NCBI GenBank assembly: GCA_964023275.1
Contig: OZ029919.1
Location: forward strand, 8,513,202 to 8,577,201
Source of the DNA: Norana najaformis
Lineage: Eukaryota; Annelida; Clitellata; Crassiclitellata; Hormogastridae
DNA length: 64,000 bases
Reading direction: 5' to 3'
Positions 1-57,910 of the stretch are shown here, piece after piece (positions within the stretch are counted from its first letter, which is position 1; every line of letters starts with the position of its first letter). The notes under the pieces were generated by a model. It made no database searches. It had not been told where the DNA came from and saw only the letters and a program-made list of their open reading frames with translations. The position numbers and the translations under genes are program-made.

Positions 1-124
1 GCAGGCAGGTAAGTAAGTTACTTAGTTAGCTTGATGGGGAGAAGCTTACACGAAGTGAAGTGGTGTTTGGAGTTGGATCTGCAGGATAAATAAGGGCAAG
101 AAGAGGAATGTATGCATGTATGTA

Positions 125-240
125 TGTGTATATGTAAGTATGTATGACCTGATCACAACTTCGTTTTGGTGCGCCATCGGTTGATGGCTTGTACATCAGA
201 CATTGACGCCACAGGTTTCTAATAATAATAAATAATAATG
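125..240 (+). repeat. Dispersed short repeat, copy 1 of 3
   Basis: About 85 bp that recur at 17962-18050 and 38882-38975 in the same orientation. The shared core reads roughly cttggctttggtg, then ggttgatgcttg, then gcatcagac, and is followed directly by an AT-rich (TAA/ATT)n tract. An AT-rich microsatellite at the 3' end is typical of SINE or LINE tails. I cannot assign the family by eye. Confidence 0.6.
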
Positions 241-559
241 ATAATATGTATGCATGTATATAGGCCTATATATGTACTTAAGCATGTAAGTGGGTGTATG
301 TAGATACGTATCTAACACACAGATGGCGGTATAGGGGACACGCTTCAGCAATAAATTGTCCTTTGGCGAAAATAATCGGTATTTTATTTTGGAAGCTGCA
401 GCGCCCCCTACCGAATGAACGGCGCTCTGTTTATGGCCAGTAATATACTGAAGTCGTCATGGGTCGGGAGGGATCCCCAGGGAACTGTTTAAGCATCCAA
501 ACCACATTGGGTCATGGAATAAACAGCGATCTCTGAGGTGCACCTAAACAGAGGAGAAG

Positions 560-975
560 CGAGCGAACGTTGTCGTTATATTCCATAGAATTCTAATCAT
601 CCGAGCAAGCAATTCATCATCTTACTCCGCTGTGTTCGATAGTCGTTCGCCGCAGCTGTGGTCGCCTTTGTCGTCATAACCCACGGCGCACGTATCCAGA
701 CCGTGCAACGCCACTTCCGGATGTTCTCGTTGCGTCGTTCGTGTCCTGCGTCTTGAGGAGAAATACCCTAAGCAGTTTCGTCGACGACAGCACAAGATTA
801 AGTAGACCATCCTTCAAGAAGAGGATGAAGGCGTCCAAGAGATTTCATCGATAGGCATAATCTTGAGGCGCATGTTTGACGCTTCGTCACGTTGGGTTGT
901 TCTTCGCACTCAGTCGTGTATTGAGCAGTTAGGCCTATATATTGTACGCGGGTCGACTTGTCACCAGGAGGGTCA
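560..975. promoter_or_regulatory. CpG-rich block, possible promoter or first exon
   Basis: CpG dinucleotides are far denser here than in the surrounding AT-rich DNA (for example around 640-760 and 860-960). Such blocks in animal genomes often mark promoters or first exons of ubiquitously expressed genes. No start codon with a recognisable protein follows, so the assignment is weak. A GC-rich transposon fragment is an alternative. Confidence 0.25.
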
Positions 976-1249
976 ATCAAACTTCCCAGAATGAATATTT
1001 ACATGCATTAGTCCGTCCGGTCTCTAGAGGTATGGCCGGATCCAAGGCCCGATTTGATTAAGAGACGATGATACAACTCATTTTTCAATATGTATCAGAA
1101 TGATACACAATGAGAAAGAAAGCAAGGCGAGAAACAAATCCTCACAACACAAACGAGCTGGCAACGGAAACTGCGGGAATCTCAACCCCAAAAATCAAAC
1201 AACGAAATACGCCAATTCTTGGACATGCAGACAACTCTATTTGATAGTC

Positions 1250-1500
1250 CTTCAGGACGATTGGTTTTGTCATGTGGAAAGAATGCCGACAGAATCCCAC
1301 CCAATGCATTACATGCAGGATGCAAGGGAAAGAGAAGCAAAGGAATAAACCTGTGTTAGATGGACAACGTAAACGAAGACATAAGAAAGCTTGAACTAAA
1401 CCCAAGAACAACACCTAATTTGACAAATGACCGAAAAGATCGGAGGGAGATCATTTATTCACATCTATTGCTGCCAAATGGGTGGCATCAGGAACTGATG
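1250..1500 (+). mobile_element. LINE reverse-transcriptase C-terminal fragment
   Basis: The conceptual translation contains WFCHVERM (1262-1285) and, after a frame break, MDNVNEDIRKLELN (1360-1401) followed by LTNDRKDRR (about 1420-1446). This order (W-GHV-RM, then a basic stretch, then W-DNV-EDI-KL-L, then DR--WR) is the usual C-terminal tail of non-LTR retrotransposon polymerases. It is truncated and frameshifted, so it is a dead copy. Confidence 0.6.
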
Positions 1501-1796
1501 ACAGTGAAGGGCACAGTGCATATGCTTCATTTATCTTTGCACATTTCTGTATGCTTTGTCAGTTAGGCCTACCGCTGTTGGTTGGTGTATTGTTGGTTGC
1601 ATTCGGTTTCTTGCCTGTGTTTCTCTGTGTACCTGGCCATCTTTATATCTGTATGTATATAGTTCAGATACTTGTCCCCTGTTAGGTAAGAAATTTAACT
1701 TGGGTTTTTTGTAAAGTAGTAATACAGAAATGCCTGATAGAATCTGCAGTATTTGACAACCTGTGTTAATTTCGCATACAGTTTAAGCTGCAATTA

Positions 1797-1802
1797 TTTA
1801 AT
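1797..1802 (-). terminator. Candidate DRC1 poly(A) signal
   Basis: ATTAAA on the minus strand, about 264 nt past the DRC1 stop codon. It is the nearest common poly(A) hexamer variant I see; a canonical AATAAA lies farther away at 1454-1459. Position alone supports it. Confidence 0.25.
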
Positions 1803-2065
1803 GGAGAAAAAAATACCAATGGTTCACCAAAACATAAAAAAATCTGCAGGAAGTGTACATTATAACTGACCATTTTAATGTACGATGCAAGAATTGGTTT
1901 TACTGTCAGAAGACTGATAAACTGTAATGTAACATGAAAGTTGTACAGTACTTCTAGAACCACACAAAGAGGCACATGGAGTTAGTAAATTTCTGTCCTA
2001 ACACTTTAACTGAAAATCTGTCAGGACAATAAATATTCTACAATAGATGATTCTGAGCAGTGTGC

Positions 2066-20028
<17,963 letters not shown>

Positions 20029-20121
20029 TTTAAAAGTAGCATTAAACAAATTAAATTACTCTTGACTTCTTTCGGTAACTTCTACGATACCGGATATGCT
20101 CTACAGTCAACCACATAAACA

Positions 20122-20135
20122 GTTGTCATAACAAC
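20122..20135. promoter_or_regulatory. RFX X-box upstream of DRC1
   Basis: GTTGTCATAACAAC, a near-perfect inverted repeat that fits the RFX consensus RYYNYY-N(1-3)-RRNRRY at every position with a 2-bp spacer. It lies 94 bp upstream of the DRC1 ATG. RFX factors drive ciliary genes in animals through X-boxes at about this distance, which matches the gene's product. Confidence 0.7.
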
Positions 20136-22682
20136 CGTGTTGCTCAGAGGTGTGCGCATTCACGGCGGTCGCATATATTAAATTTTAAGCGATCACCGAT
20201 TGTAAATGATGTACCGATTTGTTCTTTATTGTCATCCGTACTTTTTAGTGCCCCCTAAACGAGTTAATCGAAGAACACGGAAACCAGCTTTTCAAAGGTT
20301 CTCAACAAAAACAAAATCGCTGAGATATATAGAACTGGTTGCGTCGAATCTTTAAATCCAATGGCCAGACAGAAACTGCCACAAGCAGAACAGCGTCTGT
20401 AGTAGACAAGCAAACTAGTTTGGTAAGTCTTGTTTAGCAATAGAACTCATGTATAAACCTAAAACTTAAGTTGTGAGCCTATAAACTTTCATAAATTTGT
20501 AAATATTTCAAACTCAAAAATTGAATCATGGAAGTTTTAGTCAAAGAATTAGAGAAACTTAAACTATTCTGAGGCATTCAGTCAAAACAAAACAGAGGAG
20601 GCAGATTAGGCAGAGGTAAGGTCCGATTAGATCCCAGGTCAAAATGCAATGTCAGTCAAATGGCTATGGTAGACAATTAGAGACAATAGGGTCAACTGCA
20701 ACTGACACATGGAAAGTTCGGATGTGTCTGAGCCAGGGAAGACCACATGTCAAGGTAAGACAATCAGATATTAATTTAACAAAAACATCTGCCTTTTCCA
20801 AATGCGTAAGGCAACAACGGGGATCTGGGATTTAGACATTTATAGACCGAATATGACCTGTATATTATATCATAATCAAGTTGTTAAGAAAACACATGCT
20901 GGAGAACAAAGCCTAAGAGGAGATTCTGGCATTTTGTGAATATTCTAACTAACCAGGAGTATATCAGTCACCAGTAATTATTAGTTATTTTAGTATAGGG
21001 GCAATGCTGTTTAGTAACCTGTTTACTTCATGCTAAACTTGTATCTTTGTCATTTTTGTTTGTTTTGGGACCAATAAACAAAGATGATGTGTTACAGCAT
21101 TAACAATTTATAAAATTTCTGTGTGTAAACAACTACAGTAGACAGAGGGGAAAAGCCAACACCTCTGGCTTGAACACTTTGATCAATACTGGGGAGACTG
21201 ATTCTTACCTAGGGAGTTGAAAAGTTTCCAAGAAGCCTGGCAAATCCAGACCATATCCAACTATAGTATGTAGTAGGTGCAAAGTATACCGGTTGAAAGG
21301 TTACCCAAGGGCCAATGTTTTTATCACTCTTAGGAACTGGTTTTTCACCTCAATGGTTGAAATTCCCACCATCCCAAATTCAACCCTGGACCTAAGCATG
21401 AAGCTCCCCACGAGAATTCAGGGCAGAACTCCAGCTGCCAATGCTTTTTAAGAATACCAGTTGAAAACTACTGCTGAAAATTGACTTTCAAAGCATAATT
21501 TACATGTAAACGACTGAGTTGATTAGGAGGTTGATACCAACACCTGAATTTTTGATTAAATGGGGAGCTTGAGTTTTTATTTATTAAGGAGAGGTTTTAA
21601 CATTCTTGAGACAACTGGCAAATTCAGACCTGCACCTAACTGTTGTTTGCATGCAACGAAATGCAGACCTCGTAGACATACAGAATTGTATACTGTTTCA
21701 ATCATGTGATGCAAGTTTAAAATGAATTGAACTCAGCCATACAAACAAAAACTGAAACAATTCTGTCAGTCTTCCATCAGCTGCTTGAAACTTACCAAAG
21801 AGCAGTTTATTATTTGCTCTAGTGTGGACAAAGGATATCAGACTGAACTTCACAGAAGGCGCATCACCCATGGGGTGGTAAAATGACCCTTACATTTTTT
21901 ATCCCTACTAGCGTTCCCTTAACAAAGATTTTGGGAGACATGTTCCTCTGCTCTTCACTGATCCACATCCAACATTTTTGACAAAAAGAAGGTAACACGA
22001 GTGCTGGCATTGATGTGTAAAATCTAAGAATTATTTAGGCAAAGAACCATTGGCATTTCCTTAGCCTGAACTTGGGGTGACATGTCCCTACTGATCAATG
22101 GCCTGAACAAAACTGATTTTGTGTGATAAAATGGGAAACTGCATACATGCATTCATTCATACTTGAATATATGCCATTATTCTGAATTCTGGACCAGCCA
22201 TCTGGAATAGATTCCCTGTTTACAAAACTCACAACATTGTAGCTCGCTAGCCACATTCGTAAAGCTGCTTATGACCTATTTGTACCATCTTGCTTTGTCA
22301 TCTGATTGCTGTGATCCACCTAAGCTTACGATTCCTTGCTCAGCCGATGGACATTTGGCCTGTTAACAAATGCATTACTTACTTACTTACACATCGATCA
22401 CACTAACGAATACATTGAACATGCTAACGGTAATACAGTTCGAGCATTACTCTGCTACTGCATTTATATTGAGAATTACCATCATCAGACTAAACTCCAC
22501 GCAAAGATAAAAATTTTAATCAAAGAAAAGAGTTGTACTCAATTCCATGATGTCTCTGAAAACAAACAAATTTCATAAAATCACTAAAGCACATCACATT
22601 TGCAAGTGTTCATGTATAAGTGTTTCACAGCTCTCCACAAACAAAAGTCCTTTTTTAGCAGTGCTGCTCATGATCGTTTGCT
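20136..22682. other. Intergenic region between DRC1 and the RPB10-like gene
   Basis: No gene supported. Two degenerate copies of an approximately 110-bp sequence lie at about 21135-21260 and 21530-21645 (shared ccaacacct, ggggagact/ggggagctt, ctggcaaat-cagacc, ccaacta/cctaactgt). A LINE tail lies at 22170-22390. The GC-richer stretch at 20590-20760 ends in caaggtaaga, a donor-like sequence, but no coding similarity is visible. Confidence 0.5.
22170..22390 (+). mobile_element. LINE 3' tail with (CTTA)n end
   Basis: The translation across stops resembles a reverse-transcriptase tail (SLATFVKLLMTYLY) and the element closes with an acttacttac tract. Heavily decayed. Confidence 0.4.
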
Positions 22683-23459
22683 TTATTTATGTTGAACTGT
22701 GTAGGATCTGACTTTGTCAATGATCACTGGACACGTCAGAACCATTCGGCGGCAGCAAAGCCTCTCCAAACCGAGAGCATCCAGAGCATCCCTGTTAACC
22801 AGCAAAACAAACATCTCTTTTATCTGATTTAATAAAATAATTTTTTCCCTTTTTATAATTTTAGTGTCTTCAAAAGGATTGTAACAGGTGCATCATGAAT
22901 TCCATACATGAGGTCCTCAAAATGAGCTAATTAAGTATGCAGATAAATGCATGCATATACCTCTGCCACTGCTGTACTCGGTTAGAGCCAGACCTAAGCT
23001 TGGATAAAGGTAAAGGGCAACGTCAATGACCTTTGCTGTCATAAGATGTCATTAAACATTGGAACTACTACATGCATATATCTACATGAAAATATGAAAT
23101 GTCTAGATACATACATACATGTATAAATATGTTCGGTCCTACAATATGATCTGTGGCACTAAGTAATCAGTTTATCAGGGCCTAAAGTTAGAATCGCAAC
23201 AAAATCCAACATCAGGTAGGCTTGGAAATGCAGTCAGTGGTGCAAAACAAATGCTACCAAATTAACTGTAAAAACGACAGATGCATATACTGTTCAGCAA
23301 TGTTACTGTCAACCTCCAATAGATATATTCATAGAAAAAAGTCAATCACAAAGGATCTACTTACTTTTCGGTGTAGTTTGCTTGAATAAGCTGTGTGTAT
23401 TCTTTGTACAAACTACCAAGCACCTTGCCACAGCTGAAACAACGAACCGGAGGAAGCAT
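22683..23459 (-). CDS. RPB10-like RNA polymerase subunit (POLR2L family), divergent
   Basis: RPB10 is a small zinc-binding subunit shared by RNA polymerases I, II and III. Two coding exons: 23459-23365 and 22791-22683, joined by GT-AG with phase 2; 67 residues plus TAA, the usual length of the family. The N-terminus MLPPVRCFSCGK carries the CxxC zinc pair; exon 2 carries DALDALGL and the CCRRM motif, giving the second cysteine pair. After that, where the family is normally almost invariant (an acidic, leucine-rich helix), this protein reads MVLTCPVIIDKVRSYTVQHK. The ATG follows ttttcag directly, so a 5' UTR intron probably ends there. AATAAA (22687-22682) overlaps the stop codon. The frame is intact. 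It may be a paralog, with the standard copy elsewhere; I withhold the symbol for that reason. Confidence 0.85.
22960..23100 (-). repeat. Dispersed repeat shared with 26683-26800
   Basis: Inside the intron of the RPB10-like gene. On the minus strand it shares atttaatgac, gtgacag/atgacagc, acctttatccaagcttaggt and gcagtggc with the plus-strand copy at 26683-26800. Unknown transposon class. Confidence 0.5.
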
Positions 23460-23639
23460 CTGAAAACAAAACAGTCCCTGCTGACCAGTACTCATAGGTA
23501 TCATCACTTAAACTTTGATGAGATTCGGCAACAGTCCCCAAAACCCGTCTCTCATTGCATTAAGCTGAAAATTTGAAGACTCATAGAAAATTCCTGGATC
23601 GGTTTCGAAGGACAGGAACAGGCACATTGGACTACACGT

Positions 23640-23960
23640 ACAATACAACACAACTAAAATTGTTAATGCCCTCCTTAGAAAGTTCAGAAGTGCACTTGAA
23701 GCTGGGTTATGTGAAGCATTAAGAACCATTTAAGCAGACTGGAAGAGGTAAGTTTTCTGGTTAGAGCGAAGGGCAGCCTCGGTAGGAGAGTTGCGAGGTA
23801 GAGAGTTCCAGATGGAGGAACCAGCAACTGTGAATGAACGCCGGCCAAAGACAAAACGTGTACCAGGAACAACAATGTACTTTCCTGCAGATGCTGACCG
23901 AAGAGAGGATCGGCCTTTAACAGTTATCATCCGGTAAAATTTGATGAGATTCAATACACG
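23640..23960 (-). mobile_element. LINE reverse-transcriptase C-terminal fragment
   Basis: Minus-strand translation contains GTRFVFGRRSFTVAGSSIWN followed by SLPRN and a leucine/lysine-rich tail in a shifted frame. FG-RSF-VA---WNSLP is the standard C-terminal signature of CR1/RTE-type non-LTR polymerases. Sits just upstream of the RPB10-like gene and could interrupt or replace part of its promoter. Confidence 0.75.
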
Positions 23961-25690
23961 TGCCGATCATATGTACGAGTTTTTTTAAACATGCGTACTC
24001 AGAGATGCTGACATTTAGGCCTATTTTAAAGACAGTAATCATACCTTTCCGTTCTCAAAAATTGATGAGAACTGTAGCAACACCGGTAAAACTCGACTAT
24101 TCGAAACAAGAACTGAAATTTGTTTAATATTTATTGCGAATTGCGAACCCAGCGATCTTTATTTCAAGAGGAACCGACCAAAGACTTAAATGGCAGTTTC
24201 TATAGCGCATATATTTTAGCAATCGTAGTGCAACATGTAAGAGCTCTAATGTTAAATACAAAGTTCTTGTGTACAATGGAATGCAATATTAATAATCGAA
24301 ATTTCTTAGCGCCACACAGAAAAGCTTCAGATAGATCAGTTTATTCACCAGCCTCTGGTCACATCATTGCCATCGTAGTCTTTTCCACTTTAATTAGCAC
24401 CACAATGTCTCCCCGACTTACCCCTTCAGATTCTGCCCTGGCACCTAAACTGACCAAGCAATTTGGCCATCGCGGACTTGTTTTGATATAGCACTGGCGT
24501 ATAAGATGATCTATCTGACGCAGATTTTATATGACCCGGGGGAATTTCGCAGATTCACATTACATTAGCATAAATTAGAAATAAACTCCGCCAAGGTTAT
24601 GTAACTTGACAGTTTGGGACTTGGATGCAGGAAGCTATTCAGGAATGTGATTACCCTATTGGTCATTATAATATATGGCTGTAGTATAATTTAATTCAGC
24701 CAATCCAAACGGCAACGTCACACGTAGGCCTAAATGTAATATGTATTTAAATATAGGCCGATATCCTTTTCTGTAGGGACCGTATGGCCTCTATCCTGGT
24801 CATTTTTCAATGAATTTATCACATGAGGTCCTTCACTGCTCCCCGTTTGAATACAAGAGAAGAGACATGGAGGCCTACGTGACTCGTTGGTAATAATAAC
24901 ATAAGAGAATATGACGTGTGAGTGTATGTGTAGGTCTACGTTTATTCGCGGATATATAAGCCTACTGTGGGCTTACATAGAAATCAAGGGATTATAGAAT
25001 TTAGGCGGGTGGGCGGGGTTGATTGAAAGGTCACTGGCGCTTGGTTGGGAGGATGAATGGATGCGTTTGAATAGATGGGTGGTTGAACGAACGGGTCAAT
25101 GAGTCCGTGGATCGACGACAGCCAATGGGACTCCAGAAACCATATAGACTATGTCAACTGGAAGATAAGTGAACTTAGGGAGGGCAGCAACTAGATGTTC
25201 GTTCCATAAGGTGTGTACTGCAGTAAAAAGTGGTTACAGATTTTAGGAGAGAAATGTAGATGTGAAATATAAATTGTAAGATGTAATATTCGTTCCAAAA
25301 GGTGTAGCGAAGCGGTATCCTCACACACGGAGGCGCTTCGACGTGTACACTTAACCAATGTGGTTTACCTGACCAGCAAGCAAGGGAATAATATAAAAAG
25401 ACTGGATGTTTATAGAGAAATGTATAAAGCAGACTAAGTAGATTGTTTAGACTCTTGGCACAATATAAGCGCTATAAAATTCTCTTGTGGCGCTTAATTA
25501 GGCTTACTTTAATACTATCGTTACTTTTAATTAATATTATTATTGCTAAACTGTGCTGTTTCTGTCTTTGACGTGCAAAATTTTAAATAATGTATACAGT
25601 CTAATGCAATAAAAATTAACACGGTACACTATTTTATAACTGACACTATAGAAAAGAGCTACATAAATTGGCTCCTATCAACTAGTCAGA
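23961..25690. other. Intergenic region between the RPB10-like gene and Argonaute
   Basis: Divergent intergenic space. A 123-codon open frame at 24120-24491 has no recognisable domain. A related sequence (attcgttcc-aaggtgt) occurs twice at about 25196-25215 and 25288-25305. No other structure seen. Confidence 0.45.
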
Positions 25691-25716
25691 TGCCACTGCC
25701 TCGTCTGTGTGTCGTC

Positions 25717-25728
25717 GGCCATTTTGTG
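25717..25728 (-). promoter_or_regulatory. YY1-like element at the Argonaute promoter
   Basis: ggccattttgtg; its complement CACAAAATGGCC fits the core ATGGC of YY1-type elements found next to transcription starts of housekeeping genes. It is 35 bp before the Argonaute ATG. The immediate context is GC-richer than the surroundings. Confidence 0.4.
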
Positions 25729-25762
25729 CTTAGTGACCGCACTCAAAAGCTGAATTCCCGCG

Positions 25763-54192
<28,430 letters not shown>

Positions 54193-57100
54193 CCACCTCA
54201 CGTGCTTGGTATGCATCTTTGTCTCTGGTACCAACTATGTGATTTAACCACCTCTGTCCTGTCGTATCTTCACCCTTTGTGGAATGAACTTCAAAGTTAC
54301 TCGACTGTAAATGCTGTGGAGACTTGTAGGCTATTGGAAACTTGTTAAAGATGTTTTTGTCATCTTGTATTTTGCCGTCTGTCACCCTATCATTCATCAG
54401 ATGTGTTTACTAAAGTGTCGTCGGCCATTTCCTTGGTTTCCATTTCGCAGTTTCTTGTTTCGCTGCACAATTATTAGAGTTAGGCACATGCAGTTGGAGT
54501 CACTGGAATACACTTAACATGTGGAGATGTGAACTTGGAACTTATGCCTTGAAGCTTATTTCACATTGGCACATAAACGATTGTTTTCCTCTTATCTTGT
54601 TTAGGACGATTGGTGAATTGTTTGCCAGTTGGAAGTGAAGAATTGGATGGGATGGTTGAATGTAAGGTTTTGGATTAAGAGGGGCTCCTAAGTGTGACTG
54701 TTCTGATTGTAGAGAAACCCATCAGAAGCAGTTTGACTTTTTAGATTGGGTTTAACAGTTTCCTTTCCAATTTTTTAAAAATTTTAATCTCTTTTGCAAA
54801 TGGAGCAGTTGATTCAGTGTCATAACAGGGATTGAGTGGCTGTTGTGATAGAAAATTACCTGTACTTAAGTTTTAGACTTACTGGCGTTGCAGCTTACAA
54901 AGTTTTCAGATGTTTTATTTCTCTGGTGGAGCATTGGGTGAGTTATGTGACTGAAAACAAGTTACGTAACTGAAAACGAGTTATGTAACTGAAAACAAAA
55001 CGCTGTCAGTTTGAAAGTTAAGCATTGTCTTTTATTTTACAAAAATGTCTGAATATGCAGTTCTTTGTAGCTATGTTCCTACTGGTGTAAATGTAGATAG
55101 ACTGCTTTTGCCTACTAAGCTGACACTTTGGAACCTTGTAGAGGTACTGTGCAACAGTCCTGTTACAATTCCAATTCTTACAGGATTTTCTAGGAAGATT
55201 CAGGAGATCTAGGGAGATTTTCTGTGATGCCTGGCTATGAAAGATTGACTGAGTAGAATATTTTAGTAAAAATGTTTCCTGTGGTGCTTATTGTTTGGTC
55301 AGAGTTTTGATGACTAGGCTTAGTCTTGAGAATTTTGTTTAATGGTTTGCCTAATATTTAGAATTCCAGATCTAGAAAAAGAGTTCATTTGGACCAGCCA
55401 AGGACTATGGTATCTTTGAAGATACTTGGACGTGACTATGAAAGACTCGGATTATGCAATAAAACTTTAAAACTTGACTAGTTGAGTAAAAGACTTGGAC
55501 TGGACCACTAAGGCTCATACGGTAGCAGAAAGGACTCGGATGGTCATAATTTTAAGAAGTTGTTACCTTTTTTCTGTCAGTTGTTGTAGCAGAACTGAAT
55601 TCATCTGCTGTTTACTAGTTGGTCAGATTCGTTGTAGAGTTATGTTGGTTGACATTTCCAGTGCCATCTTACTGTTGAATAGATCCTAGATAACTGGTAA
55701 ATGACGAAGGTGATGATGATGATGATGAACATTTTGAGCCACTTTTTCTTTCTTTTCTGTTGTTTCTCCTGTCACTGCTGTTCCAATAGAGAACCAAGAG
55801 GTGCAGTAGAGGCTTTAGTTTCATATGAATCTGCTGAAGGTATTATACTTATTGCAGGTGTGATTGTAACTGCTAGTGTAAGTGTTGATAAACGGCTTTT
55901 GCCTGCTCATTTGACGTAACCTCTACATTAAGTCAGTAATGTAACTGTTTACCATGTATCTCGGTTTTCCTCGCATTGAATTCCTTATTGTGTTGTGGAT
56001 GCCATAACTGTTCATGTCAACATTTCCTGTACCGTCTCATTGTTGCGTAGATCTTGGTGACTGATTGAACAATGAAAGGAGATGCATGTTTTAGATGAGA
56101 TGCTAAGCTGGACATGGTGGCTTCAAGTTAACCAGCTGAAATTTTGTGTTTTTGTTTGCAAAAGAGAAGTATTGAATCTTGGCAACTATTGCCGCTTCCA
56201 GCAAAAATCTTAAATTTTTTAAGCCTGCCAATGTTTCTTCTGTAAGAAACACTTATAAGCTTGGAATTTCAGTGTGTAGGATACTGTGTTTCGGTATAGA
56301 TGGGGTCTGCACTGGGGTTGTGTGGCATTGCCTTGTAAAGTAAAAACAAAAAACAGTTGTATTTCTCTAGATTTGCCATGATGTAACAAAAATTTAACTT
56401 GTAACTTGGAGAAAACCTGGGTCATTTGAGCTAGTGAAAGCATAGATTAGCCGCAAAACTTCCCTCTGAATTTTATTGAAGCGATATGATGCATACTGTT
56501 CTCTTCGTTATTGGTGTAAAATTTAACGTCTGTTGGTTAGTGAATTGGTTTTCAAAATCTTAATTTCCGTGCTTTTTGAAGTAACATTGAAGTTAATTTA
56601 ATATGCAGAGCATCTGCAAAAAATTGTGTTGGCACCCATTGCAATAGGCCAGTGCCCATATAGGATTGATTTTGATCTTCAGGGTTTTATTATTTATATC
56701 TGCCAGGGATCTTCGCAAGTAACAGTAAGGTTCCAATTGTAGTCGGTGCAGATAAATCTCATATTGTGCAAGGTAAAAAATTGTCCACATAAAAAAACTT
56801 GAATTTAACTCCTCTGAAAACTGTCATTGAATTGTGGAGAAACGGGTGGTTCTAATTCCGGTGACATGTTCAGGTTCCGGTGTCATATGCGAGTCAGTTG
56901 GTGACACTCCAGATCCACTTGTGGATGCCCAGTCCCCCTTATCTACTAGTTAGTGCCCTTACAACGTGTTAGAGAGTAAGTTACAAGATGGAATTTTGTG
57001 CTGCAAAATGAAATCATGTGAAATATTTTCCAACTTCATGCGAGGTTAAAAAGAGACTGTTTTGATGATTTTTGGTGTTTTATTTTTGATTGTTTCTTTG

Positions 57101-57910
57101 CGTGGTAATGTTCTGCTGGATTGTGATTACACATTTTAGATGAGTTTTTCATCATACAGTACCCATTAGTCTGTTTTTCTACCAGTTTTCTTTAGTAAGT
57201 GAGTAAGTGTCTGTAAATTGAGGTGTTGGCTGAAAATGAGGCATGGGGAATTAGCAGATTTTTGAAATTTCTTGATAGCTTGAACTGCAATGTAGCTGGA
57301 GAAGTTTTTCATTTTGTTTGTCACGAGTCTAGTTTATGAACTTTGTGTGAGAGTCGTCAAAGCCTTAGATTGCCTCGGTCATTATATGTAATGTTCTCTG
57401 TAAGTATTATGAATGAAATGTGTAGTATGCTATTTTAGTCGTGTCGCTTAGTAGAGGAATATATTATGAGTCGTATGGAAACAAAGTTGGAAAACTCGTT
57501 AAGACAGAATAAGAACTAGTTGAATGAATTGTAGTTTTGGCTGCAGTTGCCCTTTTGGTTAACCTTTCAAGATTTACGTTATTGGAGCATTTTTGTTTAT
57601 CGATATTTTTTGAGCTTTTTAATATTTAACCTGTTGCTGACTGTAGTAGTATTTTGATTTGCCACAGTACAAATTACAAGAACGAAAGCCAAATGTTGAG
57701 GACAGTTTTTGGTGCATTGTTTGAGGTTACATCCATGATGCGAGTCTTTCTATGCATCTTTTCTGCATGCTAAGTGAATTAGGATACAAAGGTGTCATTT
57801 TAGATGTTCCTAAGAACCATGTTGCTTCATGGGTGGTTGTCTCTGCCATGTTTTCTGTGTGTGTGAGTGCATGTGTGTACATATATACAGTATAAATAAA
57901 TAAATGTTTC
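54193..57910 (+). other. Probable Argonaute 3' UTR
   Basis: No other gene is seen after the Argonaute stop. AATAAA occurs at 55458-55463, and overlapping AATAAATAAA at 57895-57904 is followed by GT-rich sequence, a reasonable main poly(A) site. This would give a UTR of about 3.7 kb; long UTRs are common for animal Argonaute genes. The true end cannot be fixed from sequence. Contains a short GAT tract near 55713. Confidence 0.4.

Larger units (their letters stand above)
1..2065. other. Intergenic DNA downstream of DRC1
   Basis: No gene could be supported here. The stretch begins with GTAT/AAGT simple repeats, then a short dispersed repeat (125-240), a CpG-rich block (560-975), a LINE reverse-transcriptase tail (about 1250-1500) and AT-rich DNA up to the DRC1 stop codon. 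Short open frames at 622-810 and 798-980 on the minus strand show no family I recognise. Confidence 0.6.

Noticed and set aside
24120..24491. 123-codon open frame in the intergenic region
   Set aside because: No motif, no related exon, and low-quality composition.
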